Part shown: piece by piece, positions 47,645 through 58,581 of the stretch
How positions within the stretch are numbered: position 1 is the first letter of the stretch
Layout of the letters: each line of letters begins with the position of its first letter
Notes under the pieces: model-generated
Databases searched by the model: none
What the model saw: only the letters and a program-made list of their open reading frames with translations
Told to the model about the DNA's origin: nothing
Made by a program: the position numbers and the translations under genes
Assembly: GCA_050084515.1 (NCBI GenBank)
Contig: CM114272.1
Span: 58,838,001 to 58,902,000, forward strand
Direction of reading: 5' to 3'
Source of the DNA: Blasia pusilla
Taxonomy: Eukaryota; Marchantiophyta; Marchantiopsida; Blasiales
DNA length: 64,000 bases

Positions 47645-48695
47645 CTCGAACGGTTGTTCAAACTCCGGCGAGTTTTGAATCGGTTCTGCGAGAGGATCTC
47701 TTTGACTCGATTGAACGCTTTATCCACTTCCTCGGTCCATGTAGTATTGGCAAACTTTGCGGTCCAATCTGTGAGAGGTTTCACTATGCCGAAAAATTCT
47801 TCACGAGGTCCGTAAAATCGATAGCTCCGATGAACCTTCTCATCCCCTTCACCGTGGAAGGCGGTTCCCATTCGCAATCGCGCTCACCTTTTCCATGTCT
47901 GGACTCACTCCATCCATGATGACCACATGCCCCAAGAACTTGATCTTCGTCAAACCGAACTCACTCTTATCCGCATTCGCATCTGACTTGTTCGCCTAAG
48001 TTTCTCAAACACCGTCTTCAAATGTCGAGCGTGCTCCTCTAGTGTTTTCGAATAGATGAGTATGTCATCTATATAAATGATCACAAACTCATCCGTCTCC
48101 TTGTGAAAGATGGAGTTCATCAAAGTGGTAAACGTCGGAGGCGCATTACAAAGACCGAAAGGCATTACTACAAACTCGAACGAACCGTATCTCGCCCCTG
48201 TGCGGTCTTCTCTACATCCGCCGGCAATCCGAATCGATAATATCCTGATTTCATGTCAATCCGGCTGAAATACTTGGCACCCGACAATCGATCAAAGAGG
48301 TCATCCATCCTCGGTAGAGGATAGTTATTCCTTACCGTCACTTTATTCAGCGCCCGATAATCAACACAAAGTCTCAACTTCCCATCCTTCTTCTTGACAA
48401 AGAGGACGGGCGCCCCATAAGGTGACTTGCTCGTTCGGATGTAACCCCTCTCTAGGAGTTCACCCAACTGTTTCTTCAACTCAGCAAGTTCCTCTTGATT
48501 CAACCTATATGGTGCCTTTGAAGGTGGTTGAGATCCTGGTATCACCTCAATCTTATGATCAACCGCCCTATGTGGTGGCAACTCGGTCGGAAGCTCCTTA
48601 GTCAACACATCTTCAAATTCTTTCACAACTCTCTTGAGTGTTTCAGGATCTCCTTGAAGCTGAGTTCTGATCTCTGCATCTTGCGCTTGTATCAT
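47560..48695 (-). pseudogene. Reverse transcriptase of the chromovirus
   Basis: 48168-48695 has [50 protein letters not shown] and [11 protein letters not shown]. 47950-48165 has [13 protein letters not shown] and [11 protein letters not shown] (catalytic DD). 47560-47877 holds the connection to RNase H. Three frames, so at least two frameshifts. Confidence 0.9.
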
Positions 48696-48866
48696 CCTCT
48701 ACTCGTCTCATCAAGCAAAGGAATCCTTCCTCTAACTCGCCAAACTCGTCCTCGTGATGGCGTTCACCAACTCCGTCTTTCTAGGCACCTCACGAACCAA
48801 TCTAACGTCCGTCCGTTTGCCGTTAACCAAGACGCTTAACCTCAAAGGTCTCGCCTCAGTTCCACC

Positions 48867-49529
48867 TCATACGCATCCAAGAACGTGTTCCCCAAGACTC
48901 GTCGATACCGTCCATCTCGCAAAAGTAAAATTCTCCTTCAACTCAAATACTCCGCATCTCACAACTAGCCCTAAAACCAGATCTGATGTCTGGTGGGATT
49001 TTCCTCCCGCGAATCCTACCCTAATGGGTTCATCCGCTTTGGTGGTTGGCAATCCCAACGTTTTTACGATTCTCGGACTCAAGAATGAGTGCGAAGCATC
49101 TGTATCAACGAGCAACATCACATCGCGATTAGCGATCTTGGATCCTAGGTAAACCAAATTGGGCGTTCTCTTGGTGACTTGTAGAGATGTATCTAGATCT
49201 CCCTCCGATAAATGCTTAGCGGCAAACGCCATCATACTCGGTTTACTAACCTTGGGCCTCACACATTCCTTAGCCATATGCCCTGGTTCGCCACAATTAT
49301 AACAAATCACTTTGGCATTCGTTGACTTCGTAAACGGCGGCCCCTTCGGCTTCGCGTTGAGTTCCACTCGTTTCGCCGCTGGGGCGAGAGACCCTCCGTG
49401 GTCACGCTCACCCCCATTCCAAACCCTCTTGGATGTCCCTTTATTCTTCTGTAACTTAGAAAAACTTTTTGTCTCAAAGGGTTTCGGGTGTTGGACTTCA
49501 TCGTCCCCAATCCGCTCGGCTAGTCTCAA
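48867..49529 (-). pseudogene. Nucleocapsid knuckle and protease of the chromovirus
   Basis: 220-codon frame. CYNCGEPGHMAKEC (CX2CX4HX4C) at residues 76-89. Protease motif LVDTDASHSFLS, where the usual DTGA is DTDA, so the glycine of the active-site loop is changed and the protease is probably inactive. Confidence 0.85.
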
Positions 49530-50425
49530 GAGGTCCGCGACGTCTCAGGATGTGAGGCATACGAAAGAGAGCCTTCGGCACTCGGTTTGAGCCCACTTAG
49601 GAAGATCACCTTTTAGTATGTTCATCCGTGGAAAGTGCACTCATGAGCGCACTAAACTCGCACATAAGCGCCAAGTGATCCACTCTGGCGCAACCTCACC
49701 ACCTCCATGCCATTGCGGTACTCGATATTCGGAGTGAATTGGTTCCCAATCAACTCCTTGAAATCTTCCCAACTCAACGTTTTCCCCGACCTAGATGTTC
49801 TTTCCGGTGAGCCGTCCACCAATGGAGAGCGTGATCCTTGTAAACGTGACCGCTCTGATCACCTTGTCTTGTTCATCGCCTTTTGCGCTTCTAAATAGAG
49901 TTCGAGTTCCGTTAGAAACTCGCTCACTTTCGAGAACGCCCCATTCTCGTGAATGGCGTTGGCAAATTAGTCTTACAAAGCTTCTTGCGAACTAGAGGCT
50001 CCATTTGACTTGAATTCGAGATCACCTTGCTCTGTTCAGCCATCGGTCCGCCATCACCTTCATCAATCCCATCATTTGGGTATAAAAGGCCGGATCGTTT
50101 AAGTTTGGACCCGAAAGTCCCGCGGAAAGATTTTCGGTTGGAACATCCTCATGTCGGGACTCGCACTTCGGGAGTCGCAAATTCCACCTCCGGCTCTCGG
50201 TCCGTCATTGATTCGTCTCTTGGCTTCTTTGCTTTGACTCGCGGTTTCCTCGGTTCTTCGCCCTTGGTCGCCATTTGCGAGTCGTCGCCTTTTCTCAGAT
50301 CTCCTCCTCGCCTCTTGCGTTCCTCCTCGGCGTCGCGGTCTTCCGGCTACCTTGAGTTCTCCCCAAACGCCCAGATCTTCAACGACCCCAAGTTCACGCT
50401 CATCAAGGAATTGCTCTGATACCAC
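49530..50425 (-). pseudogene. gag N-terminal region of the chromovirus
   Basis: Starts after the primer site. The frame 50099-50425 is rich in Arg and Glu, then fragments such as NDPAFYTQMMGLMKVMADR lie near 50040-50100, followed by frame-shifted capsid-like pieces to 49540. Too broken to define one product. Confidence 0.6.
50413..50424 (-). other. Primer binding site, initiator-Met tRNA type
   Basis: Minus strand TGGTATCAGAGC, the usual plant PBS complementary to the 3' end of tRNA-iMet, two bases inside the 5' LTR. Confidence 0.95.
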
Positions 50426-50426
50426 G

Positions 50427-51457
50427 TGTCGTGCGCCTACTCTCCTTGAACGTTAATCTTGTTTGTTGCGGAAGCGTGCGTTCAGTAGGTCACGCTCTCA
50501 ACGCTGATCTGCATCCAAACACGCACTTTGGTTAGTCGGGTCTTGGATCAATCAGCGGGATTACTTTCCGAGTTCTTGTCTCGGACTCTCTCTTCAAGCT
50601 CAACCTTCCTAGTTTCGCGGTTTCCAACACGGGCAAGTCTCGAAAGACTTGGGACAGACTTTTCAGTCGGTTCAGGAACTTGAAACGGCGTTTCGCGCCT
50701 AGCGGTTCCAACTGTCCGATGAACATCCAATGAGTTCCTCACCAAGACTCGCACGAAGTGAATCTCGGGTTGGAATCCAAGTGTGGCGTACAAAGTCCAC
50801 TCCCTTGGATCAGGTTTGGGTTTCGGGTTTCCGCGCCAAACTCCGTTTCATCCGTGCCTTTGAAACGCCGTTTGGCGCCCAAAGTGGGGTTTCGTTTCCC
50901 GAGACATCTCAGAGAAGGTACTCCCCTTACTAGTACTTCTGGGGATCTCCGGGGGCCCCCTACATTTAGGGAAAGACACCCGGGCCCCTCCAATTGGCCC
51001 TCAACCCGATTGCTCTCTGAATCGTTTTCGGCCAATATCTCAGCCTGTACTTATGCGTTTGCTGAGATCTTTGGTGCGTTGGAAGCGTCTTGAGATCAGC
51101 TTTCCAACGCGCCCTTACTTGTCCCAAACGCATCTCGGAGCTCAACGTTATAGTCCTAAACACAGTCAGATTCTCCCAAACGCTAGTCATGTTCCAAACT
51201 GGTTCTCACCTCTTTGGCAACCAACCTCCAAGACTCAACTCATCTCAAGTCTCGGCTCGCGTTTGGTCTAGGTTTCCTGGTCGCGACCACTAACGCATGA
51301 AACGCACAACTCTGTTCTGCGTTTCGTCTCTTAGACTTTTCCAAGAGACTCTTCCAAACGCCTCTTCAAAGCGCAAACCTCGCGGCGTGAGTTCCTTTGA
51401 GTTCTGATGTTTCGCTTGGCGCGTATTTGGTGTTGTTTGGTTATAAGGGTCGCGACA
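50427..51457 (-). repeat. 5' LTR of the chromovirus
   Basis: 1031 bp, about 99% identical to 44061-45089 by eye. Differences are mostly C/T or G/A transitions plus small indels (for example CACCGGG versus CACCCGGG). Followed by CCTAA at 51458-51462. Confidence 0.95.
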
Positions 51458-51481
51458 CCTAAGCTGAAAATCCATGTCAAT

Positions 51482-52550
51482 TCAGATCCATTGCCTGAAC
51501 CAAGACATGACGTCGTGATTCCTCTGATAGTGATGGTACTACCATCACTCCTATGGGGAATCCCATCACTCGCTCTCGCTCATCAGCATTGGGCTCCACC
51601 AACCTCTATACTTGGTCATCCCAAACCAAGCCAGGTTCGGCCTCCTTGAATGTATAGGAAGCGGGAAAACTCACCAATGTGGGAAAGGCTGCCTATGGCC
51701 TGCCAATTCTACTGACCACAATCAACGACGGTCGATCATCTAGCCTCACTGCCTATGATTGACGGCCTGGATCCAATGTAGAATCCACCAACAAATCGGA
51801 GGGGCGCTCCACTCTCGCATATGCCCTTTGTAATACCTCGTGTGGTACCAAGTTGGTCCAACAAAGACGCGGGCAATGTGCTCATGAACCCACACTTGCT
51901 GCATCTAACAACACTACCGGGCCGATCCATGCGCGCACCTGATGCGCACTCGTCATCACGCAAGACCTCAAATTGCCCAAAATTGGCACATTCTCCAAAA
52001 TATGTGTTGGAGAACAAGGCTAGTGCTCTTGTAAATGTCACAAGATCCGCATCATCTCCCAAAACAACATGGACCGAGTGTCAACTAACCCGCTACCTCG
52101 TCCAGCACTCGATTGGCCCTGACACGGCCAACCAACCATGACCAAGTCTATGGTCCCTACCCGCTCAAAGTCCTGCATCCCCAACAATGAAATGTCCCTT
52201 GGTAGGGAACTCTGGTAACCCTGAATGGCGGACACAAACAACAAGTTGGGAAAACGGAGGCGTAACAGCGCGACATGGTGAAGTGAAGCGTGCCTCACAA
52301 CATCATCAATCTCCACATACAGGTACTGCTGCATGCGCACTCTAGCATGCAAAACAGAAGCTAACCCAGTGTTGATCCCTCCAAAGAGATCCAACACCCG
52401 AATACCCTTCTCTGGGATGCACCACACAATCGGGGTGGTGTCCAAAGGGGTCATAGCAACACTCTTGCCTACTTGGGGTTCCTCTGACCTGTCACACTCT
52501 GGTGCAAACCTCTCGCTCCATGCGGTTCGCACATGCTCAGTGGCTAAGCG
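51482..52550 (-). pseudogene. C5 DNA methyltransferase of element C
   Basis: A 164-codon frame (52038-52532) carries TPLDTTPIVW, motif I VLDLFGGINTG, VSAIQGYQ, and motif IV VGWPCQGQS with the catalytic Cys, followed by LFWEMMRIL. After about 52035 the frame shifts. The motif VI/VIII region is recognisable in DNA (51830-52030) but damaged. The C-terminus HDVMSWFRQW ends at a stop at 51482-51484, matching A's end HDVMCWVRPWT. PCQG followed by S in C (PCQGQS) is closer to canonical C5 enzymes than A's PCQGHI, which suggests A's motif IV has drifted. Confidence 0.85.
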
Positions 52551-52832
52551 TCAAAGCTCCTCATTCAAGCCCCAAAGCGACACCTCTCCTCCACTGACTG
52601 ATGCGGCTACCATGACACTCCTCTCCATAGAAATTTCAGGAACGGGAGTATCCTCTGCATGGATATGTCCCTCAATCAAATCACTAGGCCAAGTGATGGC
52701 ACTGCTAAATACTGCTAAGGTCGCCATCTCTCTTGGTCGTCGCTCGATCATTGCACCTGTGAATCGAACGAGTAATGAGCTAAGGTGCCCATCACCTGAC
52801 TGCCATCTTGGTCTGTAGGACGCTAACTCATC

Positions 52833-55217
52833 CTAGTAATCCAAGGAAAACCCCATCGGGTATAATAGTGCTCCACCAACCAAGACGTTGTAGGACTCTA
52901 CATCAATCACTATCGCCTTGGCTCACACCACAGACTCATCTGTAGGGTGTCCCCGGCGAATCCTCACCACGACCTCCTGTCGGGAGATTTACTGTGTGGT
53001 ACTCGCTCCATCCAAGGATGTATGCATCCGGAATGGACAACGCTCCACATCGGCTCTCGTCAAGCCCAATCCTCTGAATGACGCTTTCCTCAACATCAGG
53101 GGTTGCACTCGAGAATCCAACAAGACGCGCTGTAGACTAAAAGCTCTACCTCCAAGACTCACCAACTGAAAGATCTCTCCCCGATTATCCAGCAACACAA
53201 TACCAGGAGAAACCATGGCACGCTCTATCGCGGGTCTAGCGGGCATCTCCGCCATCCTAGCAGCCGCAGCCTGCCATGAATCTGACGTGGACAGCCCGAG
53301 CATCCACTCCAAAGGCAGGTCCATCACCTCCTCTGCAATCACCTCTGAACGTGATGGAGAAACTCCAACTCCACGCACACATAGTGTAGCGGCCAACTGA
53401 AAAGATTTTTCCGGGCGTACTTCCCAACGTCATAACATTGGAAGCAGAAAATAAAGGAGCGCGGTTCATAACGGATGCCGCCCCCAACAACGTGCTCGAT
53501 ACATGCCCCTTATGAGCATCAGCAATAGGAGTCGTCGCACTCGCTTCTCCCATCGCCCTCCGTGCCTATACACCAAAAACATCACCAAATCTCCAGGAAC
53601 TCTGATCAGGACCCATCGATGGGATCCTCATCGCTTCGGACAACGTAAAAGACTGAGGAAGCCTAGTCTGTTTTCTGGCTTCCCCTCGTTGTGGATCCAA
53701 CTCTGCGGCTGCTCCACGCGTCACAACTACGGTGACCTCCATCTGGGCAACCCCGCACATCCAACCAAGATCCTTCATATCTCTAGCTCCTCCATATGAT
53801 GTCGATGCCACGGATACGGCATCGGATAACCTCAATGCCATAGCGGCTATTTGCTCCTATAGCTGCTGTATGTGAGTAGCCATCGCAACCTCACGTCCGG
53901 CGTCTCCCTCGATGCGTCTAGGTGGTGGGACTCTATCTCCTCCACGGGAAACTCTACCACCCTGTTCGGCAACTCCAGCTCCTCGTCCCCCAATGGGACC
54001 ACCTGATGCACGATCTCTAGGCCCACCAGGACCGGCTACTCGCTCTGGTGCCCTCTCTGGCCCTCGGTTTGGACGTATCTCAAGATGTAATCTGAAACAC
54101 CTAGCACGTGTATGACCATACCTCTGACAATAGTCACACTTATAACCTCCTAGCGCAGCACCATCTCCTCCTCCATGCGGAGGCACACGTCCATGACCCT
54201 GACGAGTGCAATCACGCTAATGATGGGCTCCACCACATGACCAACAAGTAATCATAGGCGGCTGCTATTGAGCCGCATATGAAGGTGCAGGTCTCTGTGG
54301 CACGGCCTCCCGATAACCTCCCTGAGCTCGTGGTGCCATAGTCGACCTATCTCGGGGTCCACGTTGCTGCACAAGTGGTGCAGAGAATCGTGAATGCTCT
54401 CACCCAGAACCCATGGTGGCTACGCTATCCTCCACCATGTTGAGCTCAATGTTCTCGGCGGTCCTATAAACATCTCTCAACGTAGGGGAGGTGTTCATAA
54501 GAAGCACCCCCTCCCGCATACGTGTTCGGAGGGTCTGGTCCAACATTGCGTATCATGACTAGATAGCCTCAGCCTCTGTCACCCCTGAGTGATGTTGATC
54601 AACTGACGCAAGCGAGTGTAAGCCTCACACAAACTCTCACTTGGGCGCCTTTGGAAGTCATGGATGCTCTGCAACTTCTCCGTCCGTAGCCCTTGGTAGC
54701 TTGCCCTCAACTCAGCGAAGAACTCAACCACGGGGTTGAACCTGCAACAAACCCGACTAGATGGTGCAACTGCTCCAGTGCGAGTGACCCCTCCTAAAAC
54801 ATCACTAGTGGAAGAGGAAGAAGCCTCTCCTAACTCCTCCTTTTCATCTGGGAACGGCTCCGTCCATGACACATAGTGTGGGTCATAGTAGAGTCGCCAT
54901 GCCTCAATCTCCTAGGCATATTTGTGGGAGAACTCATGGTAATCGTCTATGGGCGCCCCCTCTAAATGCTCGAACATACCGTTCCATGCTGGAAAGGGGT
55001 TAAACTCTCTAGAGTTCCTAGCCCGCTGTGAGTCACACCAACTCCTAAACTCCGCAATGAAGTCGTATAGCTCTATAGTGGCTACAACACCCGAAAACCT
55101 AGGCGGTCCTCTACCCCGGTCGTCCATCTCGTATACCCAACTGGTAGGACCACTCAATGTGTACAGTGGATCACTAACACACTCCTCTATACGCTCCCCC
55201 TCGTCTGAAGATGACAT
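52833..55217 (-). pseudogene. gag-protease of element C
   Basis: Capsid blocks SGPTSWVYEMDDRG, IELYDFIAEF, DDYHEFSHKYA (54912-55217), LNPVVEFFAEL-type helix and ESLCEAYTRLRQLI (54579-54872). Knuckle CDYCQRYGHTRARC and the GPERAPERVAGPGG tail at 53857-54186. Protease at 52989-53396 with LLDSRVQPLML in place of DSGAQ (glycine to arginine), then LVGGALLYPMGFSLDY and a stop at 52833-52835. Frameshifted at several points. Confidence 0.75.
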
Positions 55218-55389
55218 AGAAGGAGATCGAGGTGATCTCTCACCTGGAGACCCTCGAAACCTCGCACCACTGCGCGTAAACCCTCCAGAGCTACTCTCAG
55301 GTCCACTACCTCGCCTCTCAAAATCTCGAAAGGACGCCGTGATGGCCCTCGTGCCCTTCTCACACGATCACTCTCAATCTTGTGAGTAA

Positions 55390-56715
55390 TCCCTCAATCA
55401 CTCAAACTAAACATGCGGCACTCAATCTACACTCTCTCACTGAGACGTGTGCTGTGCGGCAACAAGCAGCGTGGTGCTGCAAATCAATCGATCTATCGTC
55501 TCATCGACAAACCATCTTCAACTCGGGACATCCCAGACAGGTCTATGTCCCCTAAACCCATGCATCATCGATGCTCCTAGCATTAGCACAAAACCCAATA
55601 TCCTAAATAACTTCCCAATATCTCGAAATCCCTCACACGTGCAGGGTAAGAGACCAGAATGGGTAACCTGACAACAATGTCGATGTTGCTCCTCAGCAAC
55701 TGCAAATCTCGACCCCAACTTGGTCGTGAAGACAACTCTTCCAATCAGCAAGTCGTACTCCTCTCGTACTGACGCTGCTCAAACCTCCTCGATGTGCGGT
55801 GCAGGTCCAACGGACCGCTGCAGGACCGGCGGCACGGAACGGCTACAAACGGCATGACATTCGGCGGCATACCCTACTCAATCAGAATTTCACACACTCT
55901 TCACCTTAGTGAAGGAGCGGCTCCGCGATCGAGATGGTGCGGTGTGGCCACAAGCGGCACGACGCGGCAATCAGTGGCGCGTTGTGGCTACGGGCGTCAC
56001 GGCACGGTACTCGATCATTGTCGAGCGATTACCAATCCCAACATAGCTACATGAAATGAAAACTCAAACACCATAACCTGAGGTCACCGACCATCATTGG
56101 TTGATGATGAAACTGCGATGACGGTGGCGGCCAAACCAAAGTTCGTGGTGGCGGCGGTGCAAGTCAGAGAATCAACGGTAGTCGTGGAAGATCCTCCACT
56201 CCGTACTGGCGGCAATAGCAACCAAACGGTGGACAACGGCCAAACGCGGCTCTAAGCAGCGCTAGGCGACGGCAGCGGCCGACGGTGGACTGTTGAAGGT
56301 GACTATGACGACGACGGCCGCCGCCGACGCGGAGGCTAGTTTAGGGTTTGAACAATTTAACCCTAAAAATTTCCTAACAATGGCAATTTTACAAGAATAA
56401 TCACAACGTTTTGCTCAAAACTCCAAATTGCGCACCGTTTATTGCATAGCGTGCACAGCTTCACGATCTACAACAAAGTCAAAAAATAATTGGAATCAGA
56501 CATTCCACTAAAAATTGACAGGGACTGTTGTAAAGTTCTCACATGTCTCTCTCAATGTCAAACCAAACCCACTCTCCTAATGAGAGGTTTGGGTTACACA
56601 CACAAGGCAAACAATACCATAGCTCCGCCGTCTCATGCCAAGAGGTTCAACAAAGAGAGAATGAGTTCTCAAGCTCTCTCTCCTTGAGGTATACCCCTCC
56701 CCTCTCCCAAGCTCT
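55390..56715 (-). other. Leader of element C
   Basis: About 1.3 kb between A1 and gag with no recognised domain, alignable in part with element B's leader. No primer site could be assigned with confidence next to A1; the minus strand there reads CCATGGAG then AGAGCTTGGGAG. Confidence 0.45.
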
Positions 56716-57002
56716 CTCCATGGTAACCTATGCTCCCAAGTCACCTCCTTGGCTCTTGACTTGATGTAGGAGGTCGAGGGCCACTTATCAAAAATAGAAA
56801 GTCAACCATATACTCAAAGTGGTACTTACCTAAAATAGTAAGTTCATAAATATGGTTCCAAATGAGCTGAAACGAAGGGTAAACCTGCTCTCTCAGGTTT
56901 CTCGGGGCCTCAGAAGGTCATCCTTGACCTACTGAGTCTGTCCTCCACTACTCACGGAGGCACTCTACTAGATCTTACCGATCTATTCTAAAAGATGTGA
57001 TA
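56716..57002 (-). repeat. A1 terminal repeat of element C
   Basis: 287 bp matching A2 at 40081-40368. Outer end TATCACATC (G of the TG lost by a G-to-A change). Not followed by a B repeat, as in A and B. Confidence 0.8.
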
Positions 57003-58080
57003 TTTTTTTACTCACTCTAATAATCTATACTCTAGTACGTGTAGAAGGGGGTTACTTTTTTGGGTACTTCTACTCCTAAAGAAGTGAAACCCTTCTTGAA
57101 AAAGAAGATCCTTAAAAAAAATGTAGGTTCACACTTGCTAAGATTAGACTGGATTTAATTTTTATTTGCATGGATGTTTGTTCCTACAAGATTGGACCTC
57201 CCTTCTATCCTCCATATTAATTTCTTATAGCATTGGAGCTCCGACATTAAATGATATCTCAAGGCTAGAGGAGATACAAAATAGAATAAGGAAATGTTGG
57301 AACATCCAAGAGATATAAAAGAGTTGATGTATGAATATTTGCACGGACTTAAAATCTTATTTGATAATGTTTTAATGTGGAAAGACATGGAAAGTACATA
57401 CCTTCCATGCATGGCAAGAAGACTATTACTAATATGTTAAAAATGTGGAGGAAAGAAATGAAGTGCATATAAGAGGACTATTACTAGTAGGTTAGAAACG
57501 TGGAGGAAAGAAATTAAGCATAAGCACGAGGACTCTACCTTCCTAATCGATAAAAATTGAGATAGAAGTTTTTTATTAAAAAAATTGTTTTAAAACGTCA
57601 CACGAAATAAAAAAACAATCTCTCAGGCCAAAAGGCTGAAAACGGACACAAAACAATTATAAGGACGGAAAATGGACATAAACAAACAATAAGGGCAGAA
57701 AATGGTGGCATATCCAATAGAAAAAGGAGAAGGGACGGTGATCGAAAGGACGGGTGCCGGCGAGATATGAATCTTATGTGGTCAGGAGCAGATGCCACCG
57801 ACCACTTCTGGTCGCGAGCTTTCACCGAATCACGGGCCCACACCTGTACCCGGCGCGTCCATCCTGCTACACTCATTCCTTTCTCTACTCACATACTCCC
57901 TCTACGACCCGCCCCGGCCCTTAACTCTGCCACGTCGGCCTCCCCCGGTGGTAAACTTCGGCCGCACGGTTCGCACGGCCTACACGTGTCAGTAACCCGG
58001 TGGCTTCCAATAATCCTTTTTCCTTTTTCCCGCTTTATTAATTAATTCCAGCCCGTCCGTCTCCTTCCCTTCCCCAGCTT
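57003..58080. other. Intergenic and upstream region of the HMA gene, with small tandem repeats
   Basis: A duplicated block of about 57 bp (GACTATTACTAxTAxGTTA...GTGGAGGAAAGAAAT) at about 57420-57530, and a 30-bp unit repeated near 57630-57700 (GACxxAAACAA...GAAAATG). From 57760 GC rises, with an ACACGTGT motif at about 57982-57989, fitting the promoter of the next gene. Confidence 0.45.
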
Positions 58081-58087
58081 CTCAGGG

Positions 58088-58095
58088 CATAAATT
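58088..58095 (+). promoter_or_regulatory. Candidate TATA box of the HMA gene
   Basis: CATAAATT in GGGCATAAATTGG at the transition from GC-rich upstream sequence to a pyrimidine-rich leader. Transcription would start near 58120, giving a 5' leader of about 460 nt. Confidence 0.35.
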
Positions 58096-58581
58096 GGCCG
58101 CCTCGTAAGGAGAGCGCATCCCAAGCAATTCATACACCTATTCGCTACTGCTTACACTTGCTGTTGCTATCTCTCAAGCTTACTTGCGCTCTGTGCTTCC
58201 TACCCTTCTGTCATTGCAATCGGAAACTATCAACCATCTAGAAACGTTTAGAGTCCACTCTCGTCTGATTCCTTCCACCGTTCGCGATCTCGTTTCTGGG
58301 AGCTGGAAATTTCTTCTGCTTGGAGATTTCAGTTCTTGTCTTTTTTATCCCTTCTCTACGGTCTTTGTGGTTAGCTGCGATTCTGTGCGATCGTGCATGT
58401 GAGTCTCGAACGAAGTACACTTTTCTCGGTTACCTATCACATCGTGATTGTTGGAATTTGTCCGAAGCCAAGTTCAACTGCGATATTCTCTGCTACGGCG
58501 ATTGCCACAGCGCTCTGTGATCTGAATTACGTTATAGTCACCTAAAGCTCTTCTCCGGAGGTCAATCGAACTTCAGCGAAA

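Larger units (their letters stand above)
44061..51457 (-). mobile_element. Nested chromodomain Ty3/gypsy retrotransposon (chromovirus)
   Basis: 7.4-kb element with 1.03-kb LTRs (TG...CA), 5-bp TSD CCTAA, iMet-type primer site, purine tract, gag with zinc knuckle, protease, RT, RNase H, integrase and a C-terminal chromodomain. It inserted into element C about 20 bp past the methyltransferase stop. The LTRs differ by roughly seven substitutions plus a few small indels by eye, so insertion is recent. Yet its coding frames are already broken at several points, some of which could be sequencing errors. Confidence 0.95.
39847..57002 (-). mobile_element. Element C: methyltransferase/PHD retrotransposon with split repeats, interrupted by a chromovirus
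   Basis: Minus-strand copy from 57002 (TATCACATC, decayed from TGTCACATC) to 39847 (...GCGCACGACA). After removing the nested element (44061-51457 and one CCTAA) it is about 9.75 kb. The order is A1, leader, gag, protease, methyltransferase, RT, RNase H, integrase, PHD, B1, A2, B2, the same layout as A though the repeats differ in length and sequence. Flanks are T runs on both sides (39842-39846; 57003 on), consistent with a T-rich TSD but weak evidence because it is homopolymeric. Confidence 0.85.

Noticed and set aside
57003-57009. Poly-T as TSD of element C
   Set aside because: Not rejected outright, but T runs on both sides are too simple to prove a TSD; C's boundaries rest on comparison with A and B.
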